A stretch of DNA of 51,741 nt from Shewanella surugensis (GCF_023284005.1 NZ_JAKIKS010000031.1:1-51741); one strand, 5' to 3'. Shown: positions 43,347 through 51,596, counted from the stretch's first letter. Translations and numbers: made by a program. Notes: generated by a model from the sequence alone, not told the origin.

Positions 43347-43695
43347 ACACAATATCCTACAGGACGAAGATTTTCTATTGGATGACGATCTTTTCGGTGA
43401 GGAAGAGGTTATTACGCCTGCTGCTGCTCCTAAACCAGTAAAAGATATTTCATTTTTTCATCAATTACCGGTGCAAGTTACTTTAGAGCTTGCGAGTGCT
43501 GAAATGTCTTTGGGTGAATTAACCCGTATGGGTGAAGGCGATGTGGTCGCACTTGATCGTATGGTGGGTGAGCCGTTAGATATCCGTGTTAATGGTGCAT
43601 TATTAGGCCGAGGTGAAGTCGTTGAAGTGAAGGGGCGTTATGGCGTTCGTTTACTTGAAGTTGAAGCCATTAGTCTAACAGGAGCGAATGACTAA
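43339..43695 (+). CDS. fliN: FliN, flagellar switch protein
   Basis: A protein of 118 residues from the ATG at 43339, behind AAGAGGATCC. The acidic N-terminus (EDFLLDDDLFGEEE) is followed by a full SpoA domain: LPVQVTLELASAEMSLGELTRMGEGDVVALDRMVGEPLDIRVNGALLGRGEVVEVKGRYGVRLLEV. It completes the C ring and docks FliH. Only 2 bp separate it from fliP, so no fliO lies between them. Confidence 0.95.
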   Translation: MAEHNILQDEDFLLDDDLFGEEEVITPAAAPKPVKDISFFHQLPVQVTLELASAEMSLGELTRMGEGDVVALDRMVGEPLDIRVNGALLGRGEVVEVKGRYGVRLLEVEAISLTGAND

Positions 43696-43697
43696 TT

Positions 43698-44426
43698 ATG
43701 CTTCGTGCTTTGTTGTTATTACTTTGCTTGGTGGCACCCAGTGTCTTTGCCAGCGACGGTTTTACTTTATTTACATTAAGTAATGGAGCGGAAACGCAAT
43801 CAGTCAATATTAAGCTAGAGATTTTAGCCTTAATGACAGTGTTGAGTTTCATTCCCGCTCTGTTGATGATGTTGACCAGTTTCACCCGCATTATTGTGGT
43901 GCTGGCTATTTTACGTCAAGCATTGGGGTTACAGCAGAGTCCACCTAATAAGGTATTAGTCGGTATTGCGTTAGTGCTGACCGTGTTTGTCATGCGTCCC
44001 GTGGGGGATGCAATTTATACTCAAGCTTATATCCCTTATGATAAAGGTCAGATTGAATTGACTGAAGCTGTGATGATTGCGGAAAAACCGCTGCGAAAAT
44101 TCATGTTAGCGCAAACGCGAGAAACTGACTTAGAGCAGATGCTAAAAATTGCTGATGAACCCGTGACGTTAAGTGCTGATGAAGTGCCATTTTTTGTATT
44201 GATGCCAGCCTTCGTATTGAGTGAATTAAAAACGGCATTCCAAATAGGCTTTTTGCTATTTTTACCTTTTCTGGTGATCGATTTGGTTGTCGCAAGTGTC
44301 TTGATGTCGATGGGGATGATGATGTTATCGCCCTTGATTATTTCTTTGCCTTTTAAACTCATGGTGTTTGTGCTTGTGGATGGTTGGTCTATGACCGTCA
44401 GCACATTAGTGGCAAGTTTTGGCTGA
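43698..44426 (+). CDS. fliP: FliP, export gate protein
   Basis: A protein of 242 residues with a cleavable signal peptide (LLLLLCLVAPSVFAS), as FliP has. Typical segments: LSFIPALLMMLTSFTRIIVVLAILRQALGLQQSPPNKVLVGIALVLT, and AFQIGFLLFLPFLVIDLVVASVLMSMGMMMLSP. It forms the core of the inner-membrane export channel with FliQ and FliR. In most flagellar loci fliO precedes it to help its assembly; here fliN does. Confidence 0.97.
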   Translation: MLRALLLLLCLVAPSVFASDGFTLFTLSNGAETQSVNIKLEILALMTVLSFIPALLMMLTSFTRIIVVLAILRQALGLQQSPPNKVLVGIALVLTVFVMRPVGDAIYTQAYIPYDKGQIELTEAVMIAEKPLRKFMLAQTRETDLEQMLKIADEPVTLSADEVPFFVLMPAFVLSELKTAFQIGFLLFLPFLVIDLVVASVLMSMGMMMLSPLIISLPFKLMVFVLVDGWSMTVSTLVASFG

Positions 44427-44455
44427 CGTCATTTAACTTGTTTGCTCAATATATT

Positions 44456-44489
44456 CAAACCCGCTGAATTTTGCATCTTCACGGGTTTG
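44456..44489 (+). other. Stem-loop between fliP and the microprotein gene
   Basis: CAAACCCG-C-TGAA pairs with TTCA-CGGGTTTG, 12 pairs with one bulged C, loop of about 9 nt. No T tract follows. Confidence 0.55.
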
Positions 44490-44591
44490 GGTATGATTAA
44501 TAGGTTGTCGGTTTTTTGGCGCCTATCATCACTTTTCGTTTCGATAAACATGGCTGTTTTTATAAAGCATGAAGATTAAAAAGGATGCAAG

Positions 44592-44729
44592 GTGATTGAT
44601 AAGATAACTAACTTATCGGCCGACGACGCGATTGTGGATATTTTTTATTTATTGGCCTGTGGTGTGGTAGGAGCGATAGTCTTTTTTGATGCTTGGGCTT
44701 GGATTGTCAACATGCTAGTGAAGCTTTAG
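44592..44729 (+). CDS. 45-residue single-pass membrane microprotein between fliP and fliQ
   Basis: A GTG start with AAAAGGA eight nt upstream; stop TAG at 44727-44729. The nearby ATG at 44585 runs into a stop after four codons. The N-terminus (VIDKITNLSADDAIVD) is polar, and residues of about 17-43 form one hydrophobic segment (IFYLLACGVVGAIVFF, DAWAWIVNMLVKL) ending in a lysine. Its place in the operon, 165 bp after fliP and 12 bp before fliQ, and its single TM suggest a small substitute for FliO. That is inference; no sequence similarity to FliO is claimed. Translation and conservation are unproven. Confidence 0.55.
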   Translation: MIDKITNLSADDAIVDIFYLLACGVVGAIVFFDAWAWIVNMLVKL

Positions 44730-44741
44730 AGGGAAGAAATA

Positions 44742-45011
44742 ATGGAAATAGCTGAAATGACTTCCCTGTTTTCGGATGCCATTTATTTAGTGGTATCGAT
44801 GGTGGCTGTATTAGTGGTGCCGGGTTTACTGGTGGGACTGGTGATCGCAGTCTTTCAAGCGGCAACGCAAGTCAATGAACAAACATTGAGCTTTTTACCC
44901 CGATTGGTAATTACCTTATTAATGGTACTTTTTGCAGGCCAATGGTTGCTGCAGCAAATTGCTGACTTTTTTCACCGTTTGTTTATGAACATACCAAATA
45001 TCATTGGGTAG
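44742..45011 (+). CDS. fliQ: FliQ, export gate protein
   Basis: A protein of 89 residues with two TM helices: AIYLVVSMVAVLVVPGLLVGLVIAVFQAATQVNEQTLSFLPRLVITLLMVLFAGQWLL. The motif FQAATQ-x-NEQTLSF-x-PR is diagnostic. An AGAGGGAAG site precedes the ATG. It is one of the export-channel subunits. Confidence 0.97.
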   Translation: MEIAEMTSLFSDAIYLVVSMVAVLVVPGLLVGLVIAVFQAATQVNEQTLSFLPRLVITLLMVLFAGQWLLQQIADFFHRLFMNIPNIIG

Positions 45012-45013
45012 CC

Positions 45014-45793
45014 ATGCTGTCACTTACTTCGGTTGAAATAAGCACTTTTATTGGCACTTTTTGGTGGCCATTTTGCCGTATCATGGGCGGCTTCTTAGTG
45101 ATGCCTTTTCTTAGCAGTGGCTTTATCCCTGTGACGGTTAGGGTGTTATTAGCCCTCTCTATTTCTGCTTTATTTGCGCCTATGTTACCCACGCCGCCTG
45201 CAGTGGATGCCATGTCGGTGGCAGCATTATTATTAGCGATAGAGCAGCTGTTCATTGGTTTCATGCTGGCCTTCTTTTTAACCTTTATGATCCATATTAT
45301 GACATTAGTGGGCGCGATGATGTCCATGCAAATGGGGTTAGCGATGGCGGTGATGAATGATCCCTCTAGTGGTAACTCTAATCCTATTTTAGGCCAGTGG
45401 TTCTTATTTTATGGCACGTTGTTATTTTTAGGTCTTGACGGCCACTTAGTGGCTATCGGGATATTGGTCGACAGTTTTAGACTTTGGCCCATTGGCACCG
45501 GTATTTTTGATTTACCCTTAATGGGACTCGTGAGCAGAATGGCTTGGTTATTTGCATCGGCCTTAATGCTGGCGCTCCCCGCTATTTTAGCGATGCTGAT
45601 GGTCAATGTGACCTTTGGTGTATTGAGTCGTGCTGCACCATCATTAAACGTATTCGCCTTAGGTTTTCCCATGTCCATGTTGATGGGCTTGTTATGTGTA
45701 CTGTTTTCATTTACCGGTTTACCGAGCCGTTATAGTGAGCTTTGTTTAGAAGCATTATCGTTCATGTATGGCTTTATTGGGGGGACGGCTTAA
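45014..45793 (+). CDS. fliR: FliR, export gate protein
   Basis: A protein of 259 residues with about six TM helices. Typical segments: FCRIMGGFLVMPFLSSGFIPVTVRVLLALSIS, and AIEQLFIGFMLAFFLTFMIHIMTLVGAMMSMQMGLAMA. Starts 2 bp after fliQ. Its stop codon overlaps the ATG of a 25-codon frame (TAATG). Confidence 0.96.
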   Translation: MLSLTSVEISTFIGTFWWPFCRIMGGFLVMPFLSSGFIPVTVRVLLALSISALFAPMLPTPPAVDAMSVAALLLAIEQLFIGFMLAFFLTFMIHIMTLVGAMMSMQMGLAMAVMNDPSSGNSNPILGQWFLFYGTLLFLGLDGHLVAIGILVDSFRLWPIGTGIFDLPLMGLVSRMAWLFASALMLALPAILAMLMVNVTFGVLSRAAPSLNVFALGFPMSMLMGLLCVLFSFTGLPSRYSELCLEALSFMYGFIGGTA

Positions 45794-45870
45794 TGGGAAT
45801 GTTACCCGTGAAGTCATTTTGGCCTATTGTTTTATTAGCGCTATTGAGCATAGGGAGATGGCATGAGTAA
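45793..45870 (+). CDS. Possible 25-residue micro-ORF bridging fliR and flhB
   Basis: The ATG overlaps the fliR stop (TAATG) and the stop overlaps the flhB start in another frame. The peptide is MGMLPVKSFWPIVLLALLS then IGRWHE, short and hydrophobic in the middle. It may simply carry ribosomes from fliR to flhB, or encode a tiny membrane peptide. The coupled start and stop are the only support. Confidence 0.3.
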   Translation: MGMLPVKSFWPIVLLALLSIGRWHE

Positions 45871-46993
45871 AAATTCAGGTCAGGATAAAACCGAAAAAGC
45901 GACCCCTCAGAAACTCAAAAAATCCCGTCAAGATGGGCAAGTTCCGCGTTCTAAAGATCTCGCTTCATCATCCTTGATTATTGGTTGCTCTTTAATGCTC
46001 ATCGCCAGTGCTTCATGGTTTGGTGATCGTATTGCTAAATTGACGCAAATGAACATGAACATCACCAAGGCTGAGCTCGATAAGCCTGGCATGTTGCTAC
46101 AGCATCTAGGCGCGACGTTAGTGGAGATGCTCAGTATTTTGACGCCTCTTTTTATCATGGTGGCTGTGATTGCTATGGTTGCCGGCGCGCTTCCTGGAGG
46201 GCCTGTTTTCAGTTTTAAAAATGTTGAATTTAAATATAGCCGCATCGATCCTATCCCCGGTATGGGACGTATGGTGTCGGTAAAAACCTTTGTAGAATTG
46301 CTTAAGTCGGTGTTGAAGATCATCTTGCTTATTAGCATTATGTGGTCATTTTTAAGCAGTCACTTACAGATTTTATTGAGTTATAGTCAACTGCCTATCG
46401 ATGAAGCCGTCAGTAAAGGTATTAGCATGTTATCGGAAGGCATGCTGTATTTAGGCGTGGGGTTGTTATTTATCACTTTTATTGATGTTCCGTATCAATA
46501 TTGGCAACACCATAAAGATTTAAAAATGTCTCGCCAAGATGTGAAAGACGAGCATAAGCAACAAGAAGGTAAACCTGAGGTTAAGCAGAAAATCCGTCAA
46601 TTACAACAGCGCATTGGCCGTTCTCGTGCCGATGTGGCCATACCACAAGCGGATGTATTATTGGTTAATCCCACCCATTACGCCGTGGCACTTAAATATG
46701 ACACCAATCAAGCCGATGCACCTTATGTGTTGACCAAAGGTGTCGATGAGTTAGCAGTTTATATGCGACAAATCGCAGCAAAAAATGATATCGAAATCAT
46801 AGAGTTGCCGCCATTGACGCGGGCTATTTATTATTCTACTCAAGTTGAGCAACAGATCCCCTCAGCACTGTTTATCGCCATCGCGCATGTGTTGAGCTAT
46901 GTATTACAAATTAAGGCGGCTCGCCAAGGAAACCAACAAAAACCGGCTCCCTTACCTCACTTTTTTATTCCGCAACATTTGCGACACGATTAA
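45863..46993 (+). CDS. flhB: FlhB, export switch protein
   Basis: A protein of 376 residues. The N-terminus (DKTEKATPQKLKKSRQDGQVPRSKDL) is the family signature. Four TM helices follow, then the cytoplasmic domain with the autocleavage site NPTH at Asn269 (LLVNPTHYAVALKYD). Cleavage there switches export from rod-hook to filament substrates. A GGGAG site lies before the ATG. It follows fliR after the micro-ORF and precedes flhA by 15 bp. Confidence 0.97.
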   Translation: MSKNSGQDKTEKATPQKLKKSRQDGQVPRSKDLASSSLIIGCSLMLIASASWFGDRIAKLTQMNMNITKAELDKPGMLLQHLGATLVEMLSILTPLFIMVAVIAMVAGALPGGPVFSFKNVEFKYSRIDPIPGMGRMVSVKTFVELLKSVLKIILLISIMWSFLSSHLQILLSYSQLPIDEAVSKGISMLSEGMLYLGVGLLFITFIDVPYQYWQHHKDLKMSRQDVKDEHKQQEGKPEVKQKIRQLQQRIGRSRADVAIPQADVLLVNPTHYAVALKYDTNQADAPYVLTKGVDELAVYMRQIAAKNDIEIIELPPLTRAIYYSTQVEQQIPSALFIAIAHVLSYVLQIKAARQGNQQKPAPLPHFFIPQHLRHD

Positions 46994-47008
46994 AGGATAC
47001 TCTACTTC

Positions 47009-49090
47009 ATGAATTGGTTATCGCGCACATTTGCTGGCAATCGCGCTTCTATCGGCATCCCTATTATGCTGTTGGCCTTGCTAGCCATGATTATTTTGCC
47101 GCTGCCACCTTGGTTGCTGGATATTTTCTTCACTTTCAACATCGTCTTAGCGGTGATGGTGCTTTTAGTCTCCGTCTCAATTAGACGGCCGCTGGAGTTT
47201 TCGGTATTTCCGACGCTGTTATTGCTCGCGACGTTAATGCGTTTGACTTTGAACGTGGCATCGACGCGTGTGGTCTTAATTGAAGGCCATGAAGGCGGGG
47301 ATGCTGCGGGTCGGGTGATCCAAGCATTTGGTGAGGTGGTGATCAACGGTAACTATGTCGTTGGTGCGGTTATCTTCCTTATTTTGATGATCATTAACTT
47401 TGTGGTGATCACTAAAGGTGGCGAGCGGATCTCTGAAGTATCAGCACGTTTCACCTTGGATGCCTTACCGGGTAAACAGATGGCGATTGATGCCGATCTC
47501 AATACCGGGGTATTGACGCAGGAGCAAGCTCGCGAACGACGTCAAGAAGTGGCGCGTGAAGCCGACTTTTACGGTTCGATGGATGGTGCCTCAAAATTTG
47601 TTCGTGGTGATGCGGTTGCTGGTCTGCTGATCTTAGCCATTAACATGATAGGCGGCGTGCTTATTGGTGTCTTCATGCACGACTTAAGTGCCGCTGACGC
47701 TTTTAAAACCTATGCACTATTAACCATTGGTGATGGCCTAGTTGCACAAATTCCTTCGTTATTATTAGCGACAGCTGCGGCGATTATTGTCACGCGAGTG
47801 TCTGATGCAGAAGAAATGCCTGCTCAGCTTACCCGTCAATTATTGGCCAATCCTAAAACGTTAATGACCGCGTGTGGGGTGATGACCATATTCGGACTGG
47901 TACCGGGTATGCCAGCCTTTGTGTTTCTTTCTTTTGCGGCGGTATTGGGGTTCGCTGCTTGGAAACAAAGTAAAGCAGGGCCTATTCAGCCAGAAACACA
48001 CGTTGAAGCGCAGATAGAGAAGAACCTATCTGAGCCATCTGCCCCCAGTTGGGATGCACTGCCTTTCACCGATTTGATTGAAGTGCGTTTAGGTTATCGT
48101 TTGGTGCACTTAGTGGAGCGCAGTAAAGGGGCTGAATTACAAAAGCGTTTAACCGGGATCAGGCGCACTTTATCTGAGCAAGCAGGCTTTTTACTGTCAG
48201 AGGTGAGAGTGCGAGATAATTTATCCTTAGCGCCGAATGCTTATCAGATTAATTTAATGGGCAATCCAGTGGTGACTGCAGAGCTTGAACCCGATCATCT
48301 TATGGCGATCAAAAGTGGTCCGGTTTACGGCAATATCGATGGGATCATTACCAAAGAGCCCGCTTATCAGATGGATGCCACTTGGATCGATCCTGAGCTT
48401 AAATCAAAAGCACTTAATTTAGGTTACTCAGTGGTGGATAATGCCACCGTGATCGCCACGCATGTGAGTAAGCTTATTCGTGAGTCCCTGCCGGATCTTC
48501 TGCAGCACGATGATGTGATCGCCCTAAGCGATCGCTTGGCCAAGCAGTCGCCTAAATTGGCTGAATCACTCAATAGTGCGTTAACGCCAATACAGTTATT
48601 AAAGGTGTATCGTTTATTATTAAAAGAGCAGGTGCCTTTAAAGGATATTCGTACCATTGGTACCACCTTGCTTGATTGCAGTGAAAACAGTAAAGATCCT
48701 ATCTTGCTTGCCGCTGATGTGCGCTGCGCCTTACGCAATAGCATCTTACATTCGATAGCCGGTGATAAGGCCAGTTTAAATGTAATGACACTTGCGCCAG
48801 AGCTGGAGCAAACGTTGATGACGGCGTTAAACCAATCGCAGCAGCAAGGTAAAGTATCATTGGATAGTTTTGCGATTGAGCCACAATTATTAGCTCAACT
48901 TCAGCAACGCATGCCGCAGTTATTAGCGGAGGCTAAAGAGCAAGGTCACAATCCTATGCTGCTGGTGCCACCACAGTTAAGACCCATTTTAGCTCGTTAT
49001 GCGTTAGCGTTTGCCCGCGGATTGCATGTGCTTTCATACAATGAAATCCCTGAGAGTCGAGAGTTGATGGTGGCAGGACAGTTGGGGTAG
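47009..49090 (+). CDS. flhA: FlhA, export gate protein
   Basis: A protein of 693 residues with about eight TM helices in the first 330, including the FHIPEP-type region: SVSIRRPLEFSVFPTLLLLATLMRLTLNVASTRVVL, and KGGERISEVSARFTLDALPGKQMAIDADLN. The large cytoplasmic domain binds chaperone-substrate complexes. It is the last gene of the fliM operon, followed by a terminator. Confidence 0.98.
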   Translation: MNWLSRTFAGNRASIGIPIMLLALLAMIILPLPPWLLDIFFTFNIVLAVMVLLVSVSIRRPLEFSVFPTLLLLATLMRLTLNVASTRVVLIEGHEGGDAAGRVIQAFGEVVINGNYVVGAVIFLILMIINFVVITKGGERISEVSARFTLDALPGKQMAIDADLNTGVLTQEQARERRQEVAREADFYGSMDGASKFVRGDAVAGLLILAINMIGGVLIGVFMHDLSAADAFKTYALLTIGDGLVAQIPSLLLATAAAIIVTRVSDAEEMPAQLTRQLLANPKTLMTACGVMTIFGLVPGMPAFVFLSFAAVLGFAAWKQSKAGPIQPETHVEAQIEKNLSEPSAPSWDALPFTDLIEVRLGYRLVHLVERSKGAELQKRLTGIRRTLSEQAGFLLSEVRVRDNLSLAPNAYQINLMGNPVVTAELEPDHLMAIKSGPVYGNIDGIITKEPAYQMDATWIDPELKSKALNLGYSVVDNATVIATHVSKLIRESLPDLLQHDDVIALSDRLAKQSPKLAESLNSALTPIQLLKVYRLLLKEQVPLKDIRTIGTTLLDCSENSKDPILLAADVRCALRNSILHSIAGDKASLNVMTLAPELEQTLMTALNQSQQQGKVSLDSFAIEPQLLAQLQQRMPQLLAEAKEQGHNPMLLVPPQLRPILARYALAFARGLHVLSYNEIPESRELMVAGQLG

Positions 49091-49120
49091 TTTTTACCTT
49101 TATTTTGACTGTTATTCATA

Positions 49121-49148
49121 AAAAGGTCTCGTTGATACGAGGCCTTTT
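49121..49148 (+). terminator. Terminator of the fliM-flhA operon
   Basis: AAAAGGTCTCG pairs with CGAGGCCTTTT (one G:T wobble) around a 6-nt loop, about 30 bp past flhA. Confidence 0.8.
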
Positions 49149-49712
49149 CTGTTGGGGAGTTAACCTTATGGGACCTATCGCTTGCAGCGGGCTACTACGT
49201 AAACTTTCAAATGAAAGTTGATACATCTTATAGTTGGATTTAATTGGTATTGGTTGAGTGTGTTTGTTCGTTGAACCTTAATGGGGATTTATTTCCTGCC
49301 GCAGGCTTATGTGCAGATTGTATATGACACGCTGTGGACCCATCCCTGGGCGCTCTACGACTTCATCCCTGAAGTCGAAGCTCATAGACATATCTACACT
49401 GGATTTTAAAAGCAAAGAAAAAGCCAGTGTGTTGCTTCGAGTTGAGTTTGTTAGGGGATGTGCCGTGTGATGTAAATCTGGGACTAAAGCATATAGTGAT
49501 CAATTTCACTACTTCTCTCAGCCTTAGTTTGTGCTATTTTTAAGCAAGAAAAGTGGTGCTTTTAGGGCTTAAACAGGTGATTTTGACTGAGTGCTAAGCG
49601 AGTGACAAGATCACTGTTAAGCCATGCGGTGTTTTTCAAGGTAGATGCCACTATAGCACTCTTACTGAATATATAAGGTTTAATAGGGGCGAATATGGGA
49701 CATTAGCGACCA
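49149..49712. other. Spacer between flagellar operon and accessory genes
   Basis: No gene with a ribosome site. It contains an AACTTTCA / TGAAAGTT palindrome near 49205, the paired hairpins at 49339-49377, and an ACACTGG / CCAGTGT inverted repeat near 49397-49422. Confidence 0.55.
49339..49377. repeat. Paired small hairpins sharing CATCCCTG
   Basis: CCCATCCCTGGG (49339-49350) and CGACTTC-ATCCCT-GAAGTCG (49358-49377) are adjacent stem-loops with the same apical sequence, an arrangement common in dispersed REP-like elements. Confidence 0.5.
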
Positions 49713-49752
49713 GAAAAAAGCGCTTGCTTACGCTAGAAAAATGTACGTAAGC
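49713..49752 (-). terminator. Possible terminator of the cyclase-like gene
   Basis: On the minus strand GCTTACG / CGTAAGC encloses 13 nt and is followed a few bases later by a run of T (plus-strand A run at about 49713-49719). Confidence 0.4.
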
Positions 49753-49781
49753 TGACAATAACGAGAATAAGAAAAAGATTT

Positions 49782-49816
49782 GTTATCCTCAAGTAATAGT
49801 CTCTTGTTAGGATAAC
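49782..49816. repeat. Inverted repeat at the 3' end of the cyclase-like gene
   Basis: GTTATCCT (49782-49789) and AGGATAAC (49809-49816) are perfect inverted copies; the right arm includes the stop codon region of the gene. Confidence 0.6.
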
Positions 49817-50526
49817 AGGTGCTTCGGAACTAATTGCTTACGCTCTAAGATAGATGTAGCAAGATCTATAAAATAATCATACTTCTCTGAAAATTCAGGT
49901 GCTTGTTCTTTCATATGTTTTACTCTATCAATAGCTGAAGTTCCCCACATCATATTTAGCGGTGATACGACATTTAATCCTTTGAAATGATGTAGGAGTC
50001 TCATTAAAGGGTCTACATCTAAGGGCCAACATTCATCTGGAATTTTAATATTTTCATGGAGAGCGACACATGGCATTTTTACTATTTTTTCAACATTCAC
50101 AGCATTTATTAAAGCTTCGCTGATAACATAAGTGTTAGCTCCATTTTGAACACTTACATGTTTACCGTATCCGATACCGCCTCGAACTAAAAAACCATTA
50201 AATAAAGTAGTGAACTGAACCATTCCAGCCACTTGAAGTATCGATGTTAGATTATCTGAAATTAGTAGTATTGAATCAGAATATATTTGTAGTGATACAC
50301 CTGTATCTACAATTTCATGCATCCGCATTGCATCTATAAGTTTTTCATAAAGTTCGAGTGTTTGATTAAACTTATTAGTAACCATATGACTAAAACCAAG
50401 AACATCTAAAAATGCGACATACTTGTGATCAACAGGAACATTTTCAAAAGGTTTATATCTCGCTTCAAACCCTTTAAGATTGTCTTTATCGATCATTAAA
50501 TCAACTTTATTTAAAATTTCATTCAT
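49807..50526 (-). CDS. Stand-alone class III nucleotide-cyclase-like protein
   Basis: A protein of 239 residues without a signal peptide or TM segment. Class III cyclase hallmarks are in order: AFLDVLGFS with Asp41 (first metal-binding position), IYSDSILLIS with Asp84 (second metal position) and VRGGIGYG at 114-121, then a VISEALINAVNVEKIV helix and CVALHENI like the region after the dimer arm. The purine-selecting positions cannot be assigned. Small stand-alone cyclases of this fold occur in Pycsar-type phage defence, but the typical effector (TM or TIR protein) is not seen next to it. It is more AT-rich than the flagellar genes. A core-like GTTAGGG lies 11 bp upstream of the ATG, as in integron cassettes. 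Confidence 0.65.
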   Translation of the reverse strand: MNEILNKVDLMIDKDNLKGFEARYKPFENVPVDHKYVAFLDVLGFSHMVTNKFNQTLELYEKLIDAMRMHEIVDTGVSLQIYSDSILLISDNLTSILQVAGMVQFTTLFNGFLVRGGIGYGKHVSVQNGANTYVISEALINAVNVEKIVKMPCVALHENIKIPDECWPLDVDPLMRLLHHFKGLNVVSPLNMMWGTSAIDRVKHMKEQAPEFSEKYDYFIDLATSILERKQLVPKHLLS

Positions 50527-50537
50527 TTTTTAAATTA

Positions 50538-50620
50538 CCCTAACTCCCGCATAAAAGCACCGAAACATAGTTTTGGTGTTCCGGCTCCGCTTTCAGGAAG
50601 CAACTTGATGTATTTGTTAG
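50538..50620 (-). other. attC-like element between the two accessory genes
   Basis: On the minus strand it begins CTAACAAATACATCAAG, overlapping the stop codon of the upstream gene, and ends TTTTATGCGGGAGTTAGGG just before the next start. The ends CTAAC / GTTAG are complementary, and the edges resemble integron attC sites (TAACAA...TCAAG, then TTATGC...GTTAGG). Internal pairing is imperfect (CACCGAAAC / GTTTTGGTG hairpin), so this is a candidate only. Confidence 0.4.
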
Positions 50621-51204
50621 TTCTTACCCACACTATAGTTAAAGCAATAAAAATCTTCTATAGCACCGAAATCAGTTAAGTTTTGCACACCTAATAACTC
50701 TGGTTTTGTCGCTAGCTGATAATATATAAAATATATTTCTCGGTGGTGATTTTTCATGAAATTCAACAGAATATTTGTTTTAACCCTGTTATTTGTACAG
50801 TGAAAAGAGCATTTATTTCTCGCTTTGCGTAAGTCGGCTGAAAAATCAGGGTTAAGCGAAGGGGGAGTAACCCCTGGTTTTTCAACAGCAGAAGACACTA
50901 GTTCCTCAACTACTTTCTGAAGCTCTTTGTCGATTATTGATACTTGTGAATTTTCATCAACAGGTATTGTTTGATCTATGATAGCTTGAGCTTTAATGAC
51001 TTCGTACACATGCCCACACCATCTAGCGTAAGCATCAAAGTATTTAAGTTTTGTAATGGTATCTATACCATTAGTGTTACCTGATACAGTTAATTGAGAG
51101 TACTTAGTCTTTGCAAAATCAAAAAACTCAGTAAAGGCCATTTGGGCTCGAATGAACTCGAATTTTATACTTTTTTGGTATTCCAAAATTTTTTGTGGGC
51201 CCAT
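50617..51204 (-). CDS. Protein of unknown function next to the cyclase-like gene
   Basis: A protein of 195 residues from the ATG at 51204, behind a strong GGAGGAG; the frame extends to 51228. It appears mostly alpha-helical and soluble, with no TM segment or signal. The N-terminal part is aromatic-rich (FEFIRAQMAFTEFFDFAKTKYSQ), and the C-terminal part has RKARNKCSFHCTNNRVKTNILLNFMKNHHREIYFIYY, where Cys/His spacing is suggestive but not a clear zinc motif. I do not recognise the family. It is co-oriented with the cyclase-like gene and bracketed by attC-like elements, so both may be mobile cargo. Confidence 0.6.
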   Translation of the reverse strand: MGPQKILEYQKSIKFEFIRAQMAFTEFFDFAKTKYSQLTVSGNTNGIDTITKLKYFDAYARWCGHVYEVIKAQAIIDQTIPVDENSQVSIIDKELQKVVEELVSSAVEKPGVTPPSLNPDFSADLRKARNKCSFHCTNNRVKTNILLNFMKNHHREIYFIYYQLATKPELLGVQNLTDFGAIEDFYCFNYSVGKN

Positions 51205-51219
51205 AACTCCTCCAGAGAA

Positions 51220-51285
51220 AGCTAACAACTTAATTTCAACAGGTCTGGATAATCTTCCAAACCGCTTAGTTTTATGCAGTTAGGG
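51220..51285. other. Second attC-like element, opposite orientation
   Basis: On the plus strand it begins AGCTAACAACTTAATTTCAA and ends TTTTATGCAGTTAGGG. It shares the TTTTATGC...AGTTAGGGTA end with the element at 50538-50620 but in inverted orientation. The GTTAGCT on its minus-strand end lies 15 nt before the start of the 195-residue gene. Confidence 0.35.
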
Positions 51286-51596
51286 TACACTCCAGACTAA
51301 TTGTTGTAAAATCGTTAATTGCTAAAGTAAGTAGTTGATAAGCATAAGGCTGTATAAGGAAAAATAGATCTATGATAACGGAGTTAGCCCTACCAGTGTT
51401 AAGGTTCCTTACCGCTGACTCAATTTGTGACTCGAATTATCTATAGCACTCGATTAGGGCGTAGTTTCCCACGAATGTTTAGGTGATTAGGTAGGTGATG
51501 AATTATTTGAATTGTTGATTGATTTTATCTTGAGTAAGTTTTAGGCGGTCAAGGATCACTGAAAATGACTCAGGTGTTGTAAAAAACGAGTTATTG
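51286..51596. other. Spacer before the transposase fragment
   Basis: About 310 bp with no gene visible. The end of the insertion element that contains the transposase must lie here, but its inverted repeat cannot be recognised without the other end. Confidence 0.5.
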
